From Paracoccaceae bacterium (GTDB taxonomy: Bacteria > Pseudomonadota > Alphaproteobacteria > Rhodobacterales > Rhodobacteraceae), in NCBI GenBank assembly GCA_027489375.1, contig JAIXZW010000003.1:124001-188000 (forward strand): a stretch of 64,000 nt of DNA, written 5' to 3'. The translations under genes and the position numbers were made by a program. Every line of letters starts with the position of its first letter. Positions within the stretch are counted from its first letter, which is position 1. The notes beneath the pieces are model-generated. The model made no database searches, was not told where the DNA came from, and saw nothing but the letters and a program-made list of their open reading frames with translations. Of this stretch, positions 36,587 to 44,636 are shown one piece after another.

Positions 36587-37060
36587 ATGGCCGAGGCCGC
36601 AACCGAAGGCACGGATTCGCCCAAGAAGCGGGGCAAGTTGCCACTGATTCTGGCTGCGGCTCTGGCATTGGTGCTGGGCGGCGCGGGGTTCTATGCGACA
36701 TGGTCCGGGCTATTGCTCGGCGGGCATGAGCCTGCGGAGGAAGCGGCGGCACCCTTGCCCGACATCGCCTTTGTGCCGATCGAGCCGGTGGTGATCTCGC
36801 TACCCGAAACGGCCCGAAATGCGCATCTGCGCTTTACCGCGCAGCTGGAGGTGGCGGGAAAACATACGGCGGATGTGACGCTGCTCTTGCCGCGCATCGT
36901 CGATATCCTGAACGGCTATCTTCGTGCCATCGACGTTGCAGAGATCGAGGATCCGACAGCGCTGGTGCGGATCAGGGCGCAGCTTTTGCGGCGCATCCAG
37001 CTTGTCAGCGGCGAAGGGCGGGTCCGTGACCTGCTGATTACGGAATTCGTTTTGAACTGA
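36587..37060 (+). CDS. fliL: Flagellar basal-body-associated protein FliL (first copy)
   Basis: 157 residues: a short cytoplasmic tail, one membrane helix (LPLILAAALALVLGGAGFYA), and a periplasmic FliL domain. The domain has FVPIEPVVISLPETARNAHL, then LRFTAQLEVAGKHTADVTLL and the classic C-terminal VRDLLITEFVLN. FliL surrounds the stator and supports torque and stator stability. The ATG at 36587 has GGAAGGAG upstream. It opens a plus-strand block with motA. A second, more divergent FliL-like gene occurs at ~46.0 kb. Confidence 0.9.
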   Translation: MAEAATEGTDSPKKRGKLPLILAAALALVLGGAGFYATWSGLLLGGHEPAEEAAAPLPDIAFVPIEPVVISLPETARNAHLRFTAQLEVAGKHTADVTLLLPRIVDILNGYLRAIDVAEIEDPTALVRIRAQLLRRIQLVSGEGRVRDLLITEFVLN

Positions 37061-37071
37061 GGAGGCAGGAT

Positions 37072-37434
37072 ATGGAACTTCCGCCGGTTGAGATGATCTC
37101 GAACGGGTTGCTGGCCGCGGGTGCCTTTGGTGCCGCGATTTACTGCCAGATTCTGTCAGCACGATTGAAGCGGTTCAATGCGCTGGAAAGCGGGATGGGC
37201 GGGGCCATCGCCGTATTGTCCGCGCAGGTGGACGACATGACGCGGGCGTTGCACGCCGCGCAGCGGCAGGCGCAGCGGTCGTCCGAGGGTTTGGAGGCGC
37301 TGGTCGCGCGTGGCGATGCGGCGGCGGCGAAGCTGGAACTGATGCTTGCGTCGCTGCATGATCTTCCCGAGGGAGAGGGTGCGCGCAAACCGCGTTTCGT
37401 GCGCCGTCGCGTTGTGCCGGAGGCCGCGGAATGA
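37072..37434 (+). CDS. Small membrane-anchored coiled-coil protein in the fliL-motA block, unknown function
   Basis: A 120-residue protein of no recognised family. One N-terminal hydrophobic segment (GLLAAGAFGAAIYCQILSA) is followed by a long helical, coiled-coil-like stretch (LSAQVDDMTRALHAAQRQAQ, then RSSEGLEALVARGDAAAAKL) and a basic end (ARKPRFVRRRVVPE). GAGG precedes the ATG, and the stop overlaps the next gene (ATGA). Its place between fliL and the MotE-like gene suggests a motor or stator accessory at the inner membrane, but that is inference from position. Confidence 0.8.
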   Translation: MELPPVEMISNGLLAAGAFGAAIYCQILSARLKRFNALESGMGGAIAVLSAQVDDMTRALHAAQRQAQRSSEGLEALVARGDAAAAKLELMLASLHDLPEGEGARKPRFVRRRVVPEAAE

Positions 37435-38027
37435 GCCGCAGGTTCGGGCGGGGGGTGCTTGCAATCATCGCCTTGACCTGTGCGGCATCGGGCGCGCTCA
37501 GGCTGGGTTTCGGAGCCGGCGAAGCCCTGGCCCTCGTCCCGGAAGGTGCCGAAGAAAAGGCACCGCAGACGGGCGCGCAGACGGGCGCGCAGACGGGGGC
37601 GCAGACGGGGGCGCAGTGCGAACCCCCGCTTGCGGTTGCAGAAGCGCTGACGAAGCGGGAGGCGCGGGTGGCCGAGCGGGAAGCGGTCTTGCAGGACCGG
37701 ATGGCGGCGCTGGCCCTTGCGGAGAAGGCGGTGCAGACCCGCCTTTCGGAGATGGCGCAGGCCGAGGAGAATTTGAAAAAGGTTGTCGCCGTCGCCGATG
37801 GAGCGGCCGAGAAGGACCTTTCGCGGCTGACGGCGGTTTACGAGGCAATGAAACCGGCGGATGCGGCGCGGCTGTTCGGGGCCATGTCGCCGGAATTTGC
37901 GGCGGGATTCCTTGGCCGGATGCAGCCGCAATCGGCGGCGGCCGTGCTTGCCGCCCTCGACCCCAAGGCGGCTTTCGGCATTTCGGCCCTGATCGCCGGG
38001 CGGAACGCCAACGCGCCGAAGGAATAG
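37431..38027 (+). CDS. MotE-like protein with MgtE N-terminal-type domain
   Basis: 198 residues. A signal/anchor segment (GVLAIIALTCAASGALRLGF) is followed by a repeat linker of four QTGA units at ~46-61, then a charged coiled coil (KREARVAEREAVLQDRMAAL). The C-terminal ~70 residues, VYEAMKPADAARLFGAMSPE, then FAAGFLGRMQPQSAAAVLAA and LDPKAAFGISALIAGR, match the superhelical MgtE N-terminal domain. Rhizobial MotE has this architecture and acts as a periplasmic chaperone of the motor protein MotC. The start overlaps the upstream stop, and motA follows 50 bp later. Confidence 0.8.
   Translation: MSRRFGRGVLAIIALTCAASGALRLGFGAGEALALVPEGAEEKAPQTGAQTGAQTGAQTGAQCEPPLAVAEALTKREARVAEREAVLQDRMAALALAEKAVQTRLSEMAQAEENLKKVVAVADGAAEKDLSRLTAVYEAMKPADAARLFGAMSPEFAAGFLGRMQPQSAAAVLAALDPKAAFGISALIAGRNANAPKE
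37566..37613 (+). repeat. Four tandem 12-bp repeats inside the MotE-like gene
   Basis: Four consecutive copies of CAGACGGGSGCG (two with C and two with G at position 9), each encoding Gln-Thr-Gly-Ala. Because the unit is a multiple of three, copy-number change would only lengthen or shorten the linker. Confidence 0.9.
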
Positions 38028-38077
38028 GGGTTTCTTAATCCGATTCGGTCAGGCTTGGCGCAAGCTTGGGGGTATGC

Positions 38078-38947
38078 ATGTTCGGCATCATCGGCATCGT
38101 GGTGATCTTTGTCATGGTCTTTGGCGGCTATGTGGCCGCGGGCGGCAAGATGGCGATCATCCTGCATTCGCTGCCTTTCGAAATGGTCATGATCGGCGGT
38201 GCCGCGGTGGGTGCCTTCATCATCTCGAACGATGCGGCAACTGTGAAGCACACGCTCAAGGACGTGCCCCGCGTGTTCAAGGGCACGAAGTGGAAGACGG
38301 ATGATTACCGCGATCTGCTTTGTCTCTTGTTCGAGCTGATCCGTCTGGCGCGGAACAATCCGGTCGGACTCGAAGAACATGTGGAAGCGCCGCAGACTTC
38401 GGCAATTTTCGGGCGCTATCCGAAGATTCTGGCCGACCATGACGCCACTGACCTCATCTGCGACACGTTCCGTGCAGCGTCGATGAATTACGACGATCCG
38501 CATCAGGTGGAAGAGGTGCTCGACAAGCGGACAGAGGCGGCGGCCCATCATGCGCTGCACACAAGCCATGCCCTGCAAAGCATGGCGGATGCCCTGCCCG
38601 CGCTTGGCATCGTCGCGGCCGTGCTCGGTGTGATCAAGACGATGGGGTCCATCGACCAACCGCCCGAAATTCTGGGCAAGATGATCGGCGGCGCACTGGT
38701 CGGGACTTTTCTGGGTGTTTTTATCGCCTACGGTCTGGTTGGCCCCTTTGCCAGCCGGTTGAAAGCGGTGGTCGAGGAGGATGCGCAGTTCTACAGGCTG
38801 ATCCGCGAGGTGCTGGTGGCGAACCTGCACAGCCACCCCGCCAACATCTGCATCGAGGTCGGGCGGCAAAACACGCCGCATGGCGCGCGGCCGAGCTTTT
38901 CGGAACTCGAGCAGGCCTTGCGGGCGATCAAGACGGAAGCGGCATGA
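38078..38947 (+). CDS. motA: Flagellar motor stator protein MotA
   Basis: A 289-residue membrane protein of the MotA/ExbB family with four helices: GIIGIVVIFVMVFGGYVAAG, PFEMVMIGGAAVGAFIISN, ADALPALGIVAAVLGVIKTM and MIGGALVGTFLGVFIAYGLV. The cytoplasmic loop between helices 2 and 3 carries DVPRVFKGTKWKTDDYRDLL, the region that contacts FliG. The conserved prolines and the GxVAAVLGVI pattern near 175 fit proton-driven stators. The ATG at 38078 is chosen over the TTG at 38066. The stop overlaps the next gene (ATGA). Its partner motB is in a separate block. Confidence 0.93.
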   Translation: MFGIIGIVVIFVMVFGGYVAAGGKMAIILHSLPFEMVMIGGAAVGAFIISNDAATVKHTLKDVPRVFKGTKWKTDDYRDLLCLLFELIRLARNNPVGLEEHVEAPQTSAIFGRYPKILADHDATDLICDTFRAASMNYDDPHQVEEVLDKRTEAAAHHALHTSHALQSMADALPALGIVAAVLGVIKTMGSIDQPPEILGKMIGGALVGTFLGVFIAYGLVGPFASRLKAVVEEDAQFYRLIREVLVANLHSHPANICIEVGRQNTPHGARPSFSELEQALRAIKTEAA

Positions 38948-41121
38948 TCCGGCTTGCTTTCCTGATGGTCTGGTTCGTGTCGGCCGCCGAGGCGCAGGCG
39001 GTGCGGGTAACGGCGGGCGAGCACGACGATTTCACGCGCGTTGTGCTGCAGTTTCCCGCCGCCGTTGAGTGGCAAGTCGGGCGCAGCGACGAAGGTTACG
39101 AGCTTCGGGTCGAGGGAATGACCCCTCGCTATGATCTGTCGCGTGCATTTGACCTGATCCCGCGGGACAGGCTGGCCTCGCTTTGGGCTGATCCGGAAAG
39201 CGGAGCGTTGCGGGTCGGGGTGGCCTGCGCTTGCCATGCGCTGCCTTTCGCTCTGCGCCCCGATACGGTGGTGATCGACCTGCGCGACGGTGCTCCGCCG
39301 CCGGAATGGGGGTTCGAGGTCGGGTTCGACGGTCGGCGTAGACCGCCCCTGTCGGAAAATCCCGCCGTCGTAGCGACGCGAAACCACCCCGAGGAACGGG
39401 CACCCGTTGTCTTGGGCGACAGCGTCAGACCGGCTTTGGATTGGTTCGATACGGTTTCGGGAGCGCCCGCCGCGCCCGCCGCCCTACCCATGCCTGACCC
39501 GCAGGTCGACGGCGGGCAGCTTCGCGCCTTGCGCGAGACCCTGACCGAGAATTTCGCGCGGGCCGCAACGCAGGATCTTGTCGATCCCGTCGGGAAGATA
39601 GCGCCGTCGGGCGAGGGCGAGGGCGAGGGCGGGGGCGAGGGCGGGGCACCTGCGATGGCCAATGTCCGGCTTGGTGCCGGGCTTGACGTGCGGCCAGCAT
39701 TGGAAGACGCGCCCGATCTTGCCTCCGACGGGCAGATTTGTCCCGAAGATGAGACACTTGCGGTACAGGATTGGGGCGATGCACGTCCGATCCACGAACA
39801 GATGGCAGACGGGACGGCAAGCCTTGCGGGTGAGTTCGACCGCACCCAGCCCGATGCGCTGTATCGGGCGGTCCGGTTCCAGTTGTTCCTTGGTTTCGGG
39901 GCAGAGGCGCGGGGGTTGATGCGCGCATTCGACGGGCCGTTGCCCGATGCGCCGTTGTGGGAGGCCCTGTCGCGGTTGGTCGATGGCGAGCCGGACGCGG
40001 ACGGTGCCTTCAAGGGGCTTGCGGGCTGCGACGGTCCGGCTGCGCTTTGGGCGACCGTGGCGGACCCGTCGCTTTCCTTGGCCGGGGTGAACACCCAGGC
40101 CCTGTTGCGGGCCTTTTCGGCATTGCCGCCGCATCTGCGCACCGGGATCGGCCCGCCCTTGGCCGAAAGGTTCATCGCGGCCGGTGATCGTGTGACCGCG
40201 CAAGCGCTTTCCGATGCGCTGTTGCGCCCGAGCGGGACGGATGATGCGCGCAGGACGGCGCTGATGGAGGTTCGTTTCCGCATGGACGCGGGCGACCTTG
40301 GCGGAGCGGATGCCGCGCTTGCGCCGCTGGTGGCCGATCCCGGTCCGCTGGCGGCGGACATTCTGGCGACGCGGATCGACCTTGCCGCACTGACCGGAGC
40401 GCCGGTTGACGGGGCCACGGTCACGGCGCTGGAGGCCATGCTGAGCGAGGCGGGTGGAGAGGATGCCATCGTCCTGCGGCGGGCTTTGGTGCTTGGGCAC
40501 GCGATGTCCGGTGCTTTTGACGAGGCGTTTCGCCTGCTGCCCGAAAGCCCCGCGACGCGGGCCGATCTGTGGCGCGTGCTGGCCGAAAAGGGCCCTGACG
40601 AGGCGCTGTTGCATCACGCCCTGACTGCCGATGCCGCCGAGCGGGCCGAGATTGCCGTCGATACCCGCCGCAGGGTGGCCGAGCGGCTTCTTACGCTTGG
40701 TTTCCCCGAGGCGACGCAAGCTTGGGCCGGAGCGGACGACCCGCTGCTGTCCGCCCGCGCCGCGCTGCTTTTGGGCCAGCCTGCACAGGTCTTGCAGATC
40801 CTTGGTCCGGCGGATGGTGACGAGGCGCGCAAGCTCAAGGCTGAAGCGCTGTTGCAGGTGGATTCGGAAGCGGCGGTTCCCGAATTCGGAGCGCTCGGCG
40901 ATACCGAGGCGGAACAAAGGGCGGCCCGCCTTGCCAATGCGTGGCCTGAACTTGCGGCAAAGGGTGCCGGGCCGTGGCGCAAGGTTGCCGAAGCCTTGGC
41001 GACGCCCGACGCGCCTGACCAGACACTGGCCCGAAGCCGTGCGCTTGCCGACAGTGCCGCGGAAACCCGTGCGGCTATCGAAAACCTGCTGGAATCGGTG
41101 CCATCGCCCGAGGCGCAATAA
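38944..41121 (+). CDS. Large periplasmic protein with AMIN-like N-terminus, unknown function
   Basis: A 725-residue protein coupled to motA by an ATGA overlap. A signal peptide (MIRLAFLMVWFVSAAEAQA) is followed by ~100 residues with an AMIN-like pattern: HDDFTRVVLQFPAAVEWQVG and LPFALRPDTVVIDLRDG. AMIN domains target peptidoglycan. A low-complexity Gly/Glu linker (GEGEGEGGGEGG) lies near 220. From ~290 to the end it is alanine- and leucine-rich and probably all helical, in TPR-like pairs (ADPSLSLAGVNTQALLRAFS, TARLANAWPEL-type segments). No named family was recognised. Between motA and a lytic transglycosylase, a role linking motor or rod to the cell wall is possible (inference). Confidence 0.85.
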   Translation: MIRLAFLMVWFVSAAEAQAVRVTAGEHDDFTRVVLQFPAAVEWQVGRSDEGYELRVEGMTPRYDLSRAFDLIPRDRLASLWADPESGALRVGVACACHALPFALRPDTVVIDLRDGAPPPEWGFEVGFDGRRRPPLSENPAVVATRNHPEERAPVVLGDSVRPALDWFDTVSGAPAAPAALPMPDPQVDGGQLRALRETLTENFARAATQDLVDPVGKIAPSGEGEGEGGGEGGAPAMANVRLGAGLDVRPALEDAPDLASDGQICPEDETLAVQDWGDARPIHEQMADGTASLAGEFDRTQPDALYRAVRFQLFLGFGAEARGLMRAFDGPLPDAPLWEALSRLVDGEPDADGAFKGLAGCDGPAALWATVADPSLSLAGVNTQALLRAFSALPPHLRTGIGPPLAERFIAAGDRVTAQALSDALLRPSGTDDARRTALMEVRFRMDAGDLGGADAALAPLVADPGPLAADILATRIDLAALTGAPVDGATVTALEAMLSEAGGEDAIVLRRALVLGHAMSGAFDEAFRLLPESPATRADLWRVLAEKGPDEALLHHALTADAAERAEIAVDTRRRVAERLLTLGFPEATQAWAGADDPLLSARAALLLGQPAQVLQILGPADGDEARKLKAEALLQVDSEAAVPEFGALGDTEAEQRAARLANAWPELAAKGAGPWRKVAEALATPDAPDQTLARSRALADSAAETRAAIENLLESVPSPEAQ
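39610..39646 (+). repeat. Short GGCGAG repeat tract encoding a Gly/Glu linker
   Basis: About six imperfect copies of GGCGAG (some GGCGGG) encode alternating Gly and Glu within the 725-residue protein after motA. It is low-complexity and likely prone to length change in steps of six bases. Confidence 0.8.
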
Positions 41122-41177
41122 CGGTTGCGAAAGATTCGGCGGGTAGTCTGCACCTGCGCAACCCAGAAGGGGCAGGG

Positions 41178-41828
41178 ATGAAACTCGTCTTCGCTTTTGG
41201 ACTTATCGGCAGTGCGGCACAGGCCGCCACGGTCTGTGATGATGCGGCCCGACACGCGGCAGAGCTGAGCGGCGTGCCGCTGCCGATCCTGACGGCGATC
41301 ACACGGGTGGAGACGAATACAAGGCGGAACGGGACGCCCGGACCCTGGCCCTGGACGCTGAACCACGCCGGCAAGGGTGAGTGGTTCGATTCGCCCGAAG
41401 ACGCCTTGGACCGGATGGCGGTGTTGGCCGGGACGGGCGCGAGTTTCGATGTCGGGTGCTTCCAGATCAACACGCGTTGGCACGGCGCGGCTTTCGGATC
41501 GGCGGAAGAAATGATCGAGCCGGAAACCAATGCGCGGTACGCCGCGACCTATCTGCTGGAGCTGTTTGCCGAAACGGGCGACTGGAAGGCCGCCGTGGCG
41601 GCGTATCATTCCCGCGATCCGGATCGCGGGGCGGGGTATGCCGAAAAGGTCGCTGCGGTGATGCGCCGTTCCGATACGCCCGTAGCGCCTGCCGATGCCG
41701 CCGCAGGGACGGCAGCCGCCGTCCAGCCGCGGGCGAACCATTTCCCGCTTCTGCTGGCGGGCGACCCGATCAGCGAGGGTTCGCTTTTCGGCGTGTCAGG
41801 GCAACGCGCGCCATTGGTCGGACCGTAG
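41178..41828 (+). CDS. Flagellar-locus lytic transglycosylase (SLT domain, SltF-like)
   Basis: A 216-residue protein with a signal peptide (MKLVFAFGLIGSAAQAA) and an SLT-type lysozyme fold. PLPILTAITRVETNTRRNGT carries the catalytic glutamate. FDVGCFQINTRWHGAAF corresponds to the GLMQxN-type motif, and ETNARYAATYLLELF and WKAAVAAYHSRDPDRGAGYA follow in family order. It would cut peptidoglycan to let the rod through. Rhodobacter sphaeroides uses the dedicated enzyme SltF for this, and this is probably the equivalent. The C-terminal ~50 residues are Ala/Pro-rich and may bind a rod protein. flhA starts one base after its stop. Confidence 0.87.
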   Translation: MKLVFAFGLIGSAAQAATVCDDAARHAAELSGVPLPILTAITRVETNTRRNGTPGPWPWTLNHAGKGEWFDSPEDALDRMAVLAGTGASFDVGCFQINTRWHGAAFGSAEEMIEPETNARYAATYLLELFAETGDWKAAVAAYHSRDPDRGAGYAEKVAAVMRRSDTPVAPADAAAGTAAAVQPRANHFPLLLAGDPISEGSLFGVSGQRAPLVGP

Positions 41829-41829
41829 C

Positions 41830-43881
41830 ATGACATTGCCCGCCCTTGCCCTGCTGTTCCGGCCGACCGTGCTTTTGGCGCTGGCCTTGATGGCAGTCAT
41901 TGCCATGATGGTTCTGCCCGTTCCGGCGTGGCTGCTCGACCTTGGTCTGGCGCTGTCTTTCGCGCTGGCGATCCTGATGTTGACGGTGACGCTGTTCATC
42001 GAACGGCCGCTGGATTTTTCGGCCTTTCCCACCATCCTTCTCGCCTCGCTTCTGCTGCGTCTGGCGCTGAACGTCTCGTCCACCAAGCTGATCATCGCCG
42101 AGGGGCATCGCGGCACCGATGCGGCCGGGCATGTGATCGAGGGGTTTGCCAATTTCGTGATGGGCGGCGACGTGCTGCTTGGGCTGGTGATCTTTGTCGT
42201 CATCCTGATCGTCAACTTCATCGTCATCACCAAGGGTGCGGGCCGCATGGCCGAGGTGGGCGCACGCTTCGCGCTTGACGGTATGCCCGGTCGGCAACTG
42301 GCGATCGACGCGGATGTCGCCGCCGGTGCCATCGACCATGCCGAGGCGAAATTGCGGCGCGAGAGGGAGCTGGCAGAGACCACGTTCTTCGGTTCGCTGG
42401 ACGGGGCGTCCAAGTTCGTGAAGGGCGACGCGGTTGCAGGTCTTCTCATCACCGTTCTCAACCTTGTCGTGGGGCTGTTCGTCGGGACGATGTTCCACGG
42501 GTTGCCGGTTGGCGCGGCTTTCGAAACCTATGCGATCCTGACCGTCGGCGACGGACTGGTCACGCAAATTCCTGCGGTGGTGATATCGGTTGCGACTGCC
42601 CTGCTGCTGGCGCGGGGCGGCGGTTCGGGGGCGGCGGATGTGTCGTTCTTTGCGCAACTTGGCCGATATCCCTCGGCGCTCGGCACGGTGGCGGGGTTGC
42701 TGGGTCTGTTCGCGCTTGTGCCGGGCTTGCCAGCCTTGCCCTTTCTGGCGGGCGCGTGCGGTTTGGGGTTCATGGCTTGGCGTGGCAGCCGGCCGAAAGC
42801 GGCGGAGCCTGCGAAGGCGGTCGAACCCGCACGTCCCCGACCCTTGGGCGACATGCTGGATTTCGACGAATTGCATATCGAGTTCGCCCCCGATCTTGTG
42901 GCGATGGCGCTGGACCCTGCCACGGGACTGGAGGCGCGGGTCGGCAACATGCGCGGGCACATTGCGGCCGGTTATGGCTTCATCCTGCCGGAAATCCGGC
43001 TGACCGACGAGGCGGCACTTCCCTCCGGCTCCTATCGCATCAGGATACAGGGGGTGGAGCGGGTGCGCGACCGGCTTTATCCCGATCTGGTGCTTGTGCT
43101 GCTGGCGGAGGGTGCGCCGGCACCGCCCGGCACCGATGTGCGCGAGCCGGTCTTCGGCGCACCGGCTCGCTGGATCAACCCGGACCGGCAAGAGGATGCG
43201 GCACTTGCCGGTCTGACGGTCGTTTCCCCGCCCGAGGTGTTGGCGACGCATCTCCTCGAAACGATCCGCGCCAACTTGCCGCGGCTGCTTTCCCTGCGCG
43301 GGCTACGCCGTTTGCTTGATGAATTCGCCAACGTCTCCGACCCCGACCGCGCGCAGGCGAACCGCCGGTTGCTTGACGAAATGATCCCCGACAAGGTGCC
43401 GCAAGACCTGTTGCTGACGGTCCTGCGGCTGTTGCTGGACGAGCGCGTGTCGGTCCGCAACCTGCCGCTCATCCTCGAGGCGATTGCCGAGTCCCGTGGG
43501 CTTGGCCAGGCCGAGGCGGTGGCCGACCATGTGCGCCAGAGGCTTGGCTTCCAGATCACGGCGGAGTTGCGTCGCGAGGACGGGACGGTCCCGCTTTTGC
43601 AGCTTGCCCCCGAATGGGAGAAGACCTTCGGCCAGTATCAGACCGAAGGGAAAGAGGTGGGGTTGCCGCCCGAGCTATTCGCCCGCCTTGCGAATGCCGT
43701 GGCCGAGCGATTGGCAAAGCTGGCCGAGGGCGGCACGCAGGCCGCTTTGGTCACGTCGGCGCACAGACGGAGGTTCCTGCGGACGGTGACGGCGGCGAAG
43801 GGGCTGGCTGTGCCGGTCCTTGCCTATGAAGAGATCGGACCGGATGTGCGCCCTGCGCTGATGGGGCAGGTGGCGGCGTGA
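41830..43881 (+). CDS. flhA: Flagellar export gate protein FlhA
   Basis: A 683-residue protein. The N-terminal half has about eight membrane helices. The conserved FHIPEP-type region reads TKGAGRMAEVGARFALDGMP, then GRQLAIDADVAAGAIDHAEA. The cytoplasmic half (from ~330) has RRLLDEFANVSDPDRAQANR and LLLTVLRLLLDERVSVRNLP, the chaperone/substrate docking ring. It is the energy-coupling export component. The ORF is open from 41695, but the ATG at 41830 gives the expected N-terminus. The stop overlaps fliR (GTGA). Confidence 0.96.
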   Translation: MTLPALALLFRPTVLLALALMAVIAMMVLPVPAWLLDLGLALSFALAILMLTVTLFIERPLDFSAFPTILLASLLLRLALNVSSTKLIIAEGHRGTDAAGHVIEGFANFVMGGDVLLGLVIFVVILIVNFIVITKGAGRMAEVGARFALDGMPGRQLAIDADVAAGAIDHAEAKLRRERELAETTFFGSLDGASKFVKGDAVAGLLITVLNLVVGLFVGTMFHGLPVGAAFETYAILTVGDGLVTQIPAVVISVATALLLARGGGSGAADVSFFAQLGRYPSALGTVAGLLGLFALVPGLPALPFLAGACGLGFMAWRGSRPKAAEPAKAVEPARPRPLGDMLDFDELHIEFAPDLVAMALDPATGLEARVGNMRGHIAAGYGFILPEIRLTDEAALPSGSYRIRIQGVERVRDRLYPDLVLVLLAEGAPAPPGTDVREPVFGAPARWINPDRQEDAALAGLTVVSPPEVLATHLLETIRANLPRLLSLRGLRRLLDEFANVSDPDRAQANRRLLDEMIPDKVPQDLLLTVLRLLLDERVSVRNLPLILEAIAESRGLGQAEAVADHVRQRLGFQITAELRREDGTVPLLQLAPEWEKTFGQYQTEGKEVGLPPELFARLANAVAERLAKLAEGGTQAALVTSAHRRRFLRTVTAAKGLAVPVLAYEEIGPDVRPALMGQVAA

Positions 43882-44636
43882 TCGAGGAATTGGCAGATCC
43901 GGCAGGGATCATGAACGGCCTTCTGCCCGCGGCTGTCCTGACGTTTCTGCGCGTCGGGGCCGTGATGGCCTTGCTGCCCGCCTTTGGCGAACAATCGGTT
44001 CCGGCGCGGCTGCGGCTGGTTCTTGCGCTGGCCTTCACGGCGGTCATCTTTCCCGCTGTCGTCGGGCGGTATCCGAGCGGTGTGATGCTTTTGCCCGCCT
44101 TGGGCGAGGTGCTGTCCGGCCTGCTGATCGGCATGACGTTGCGGTGTCTTGTGCTTGCGCTGCAGACCGCGGGCGCGGTGGCAGGACAGTCAGCCTCGTT
44201 GTCGCAACTGTTTTCGACGGCAGGCGCGGAGCCGCAACCTGCGATGGCGACACTGTTGACCCTGGGCGGTCTGGCACTTGCAGCCCAGGCGGGGTTGCAT
44301 GTGCGGGCGGCCGAATTGCTGATCCTGTCTTACGACCTGTTGCCTGCGGGCGGGATTCCGCAGGCGGCGGATGTCGCAAGGTTCGGAACGGCGCAGGGCG
44401 CACGCGCCTTGGCGCTTGCGTTCTCACTTGCCGCGCCCTTCGTCATTGCTTCGGTGCTCTGGAATGTGGCGCTTGGGGTCCTTAACCGTGCGATGCCGCA
44501 GTTGATGGTCTCGTTCATCGGCGCGCCGGCGCTGTCGCTGGGTGCATTGGCGATGTTTGCGATTGCCGCACCCCTGATGCTTGGCGCGTGGCTCGACGCA
44601 TTCGATGCGACCTTGCGGAACCCCTTTGCACCATGA
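43878..44636 (+). CDS. fliR: Flagellar export gate protein FliR
   Basis: A 252-residue membrane protein with family sequence PAAVLTFLRVGAVMALLPAF, GEQSVPARLRLVLALAFTAV and ALGEVLSGLLIGMTLRCLVL, AGAVAGQSASLSQLFST, and the C-terminal MLGAWLDAFDATLRNPFAP. It assembles with FliP and FliQ into the export channel. The start is GTG inside the flhA stop overlap (GTGA), and the end overlaps flhB (ATGA), so flhA-fliR-flhB are translationally coupled. Confidence 0.94.
   Translation: MIEELADPAGIMNGLLPAAVLTFLRVGAVMALLPAFGEQSVPARLRLVLALAFTAVIFPAVVGRYPSGVMLLPALGEVLSGLLIGMTLRCLVLALQTAGAVAGQSASLSQLFSTAGAEPQPAMATLLTLGGLALAAQAGLHVRAAELLILSYDLLPAGGIPQAADVARFGTAQGARALALAFSLAAPFVIASVLWNVALGVLNRAMPQLMVSFIGAPALSLGALAMFAIAAPLMLGAWLDAFDATLRNPFAP

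Noticed and set aside
37566-37613. CRISPR-like short repeats
   Set aside because: The 12-bp units are contiguous without spacers and lie in frame inside a coding gene.
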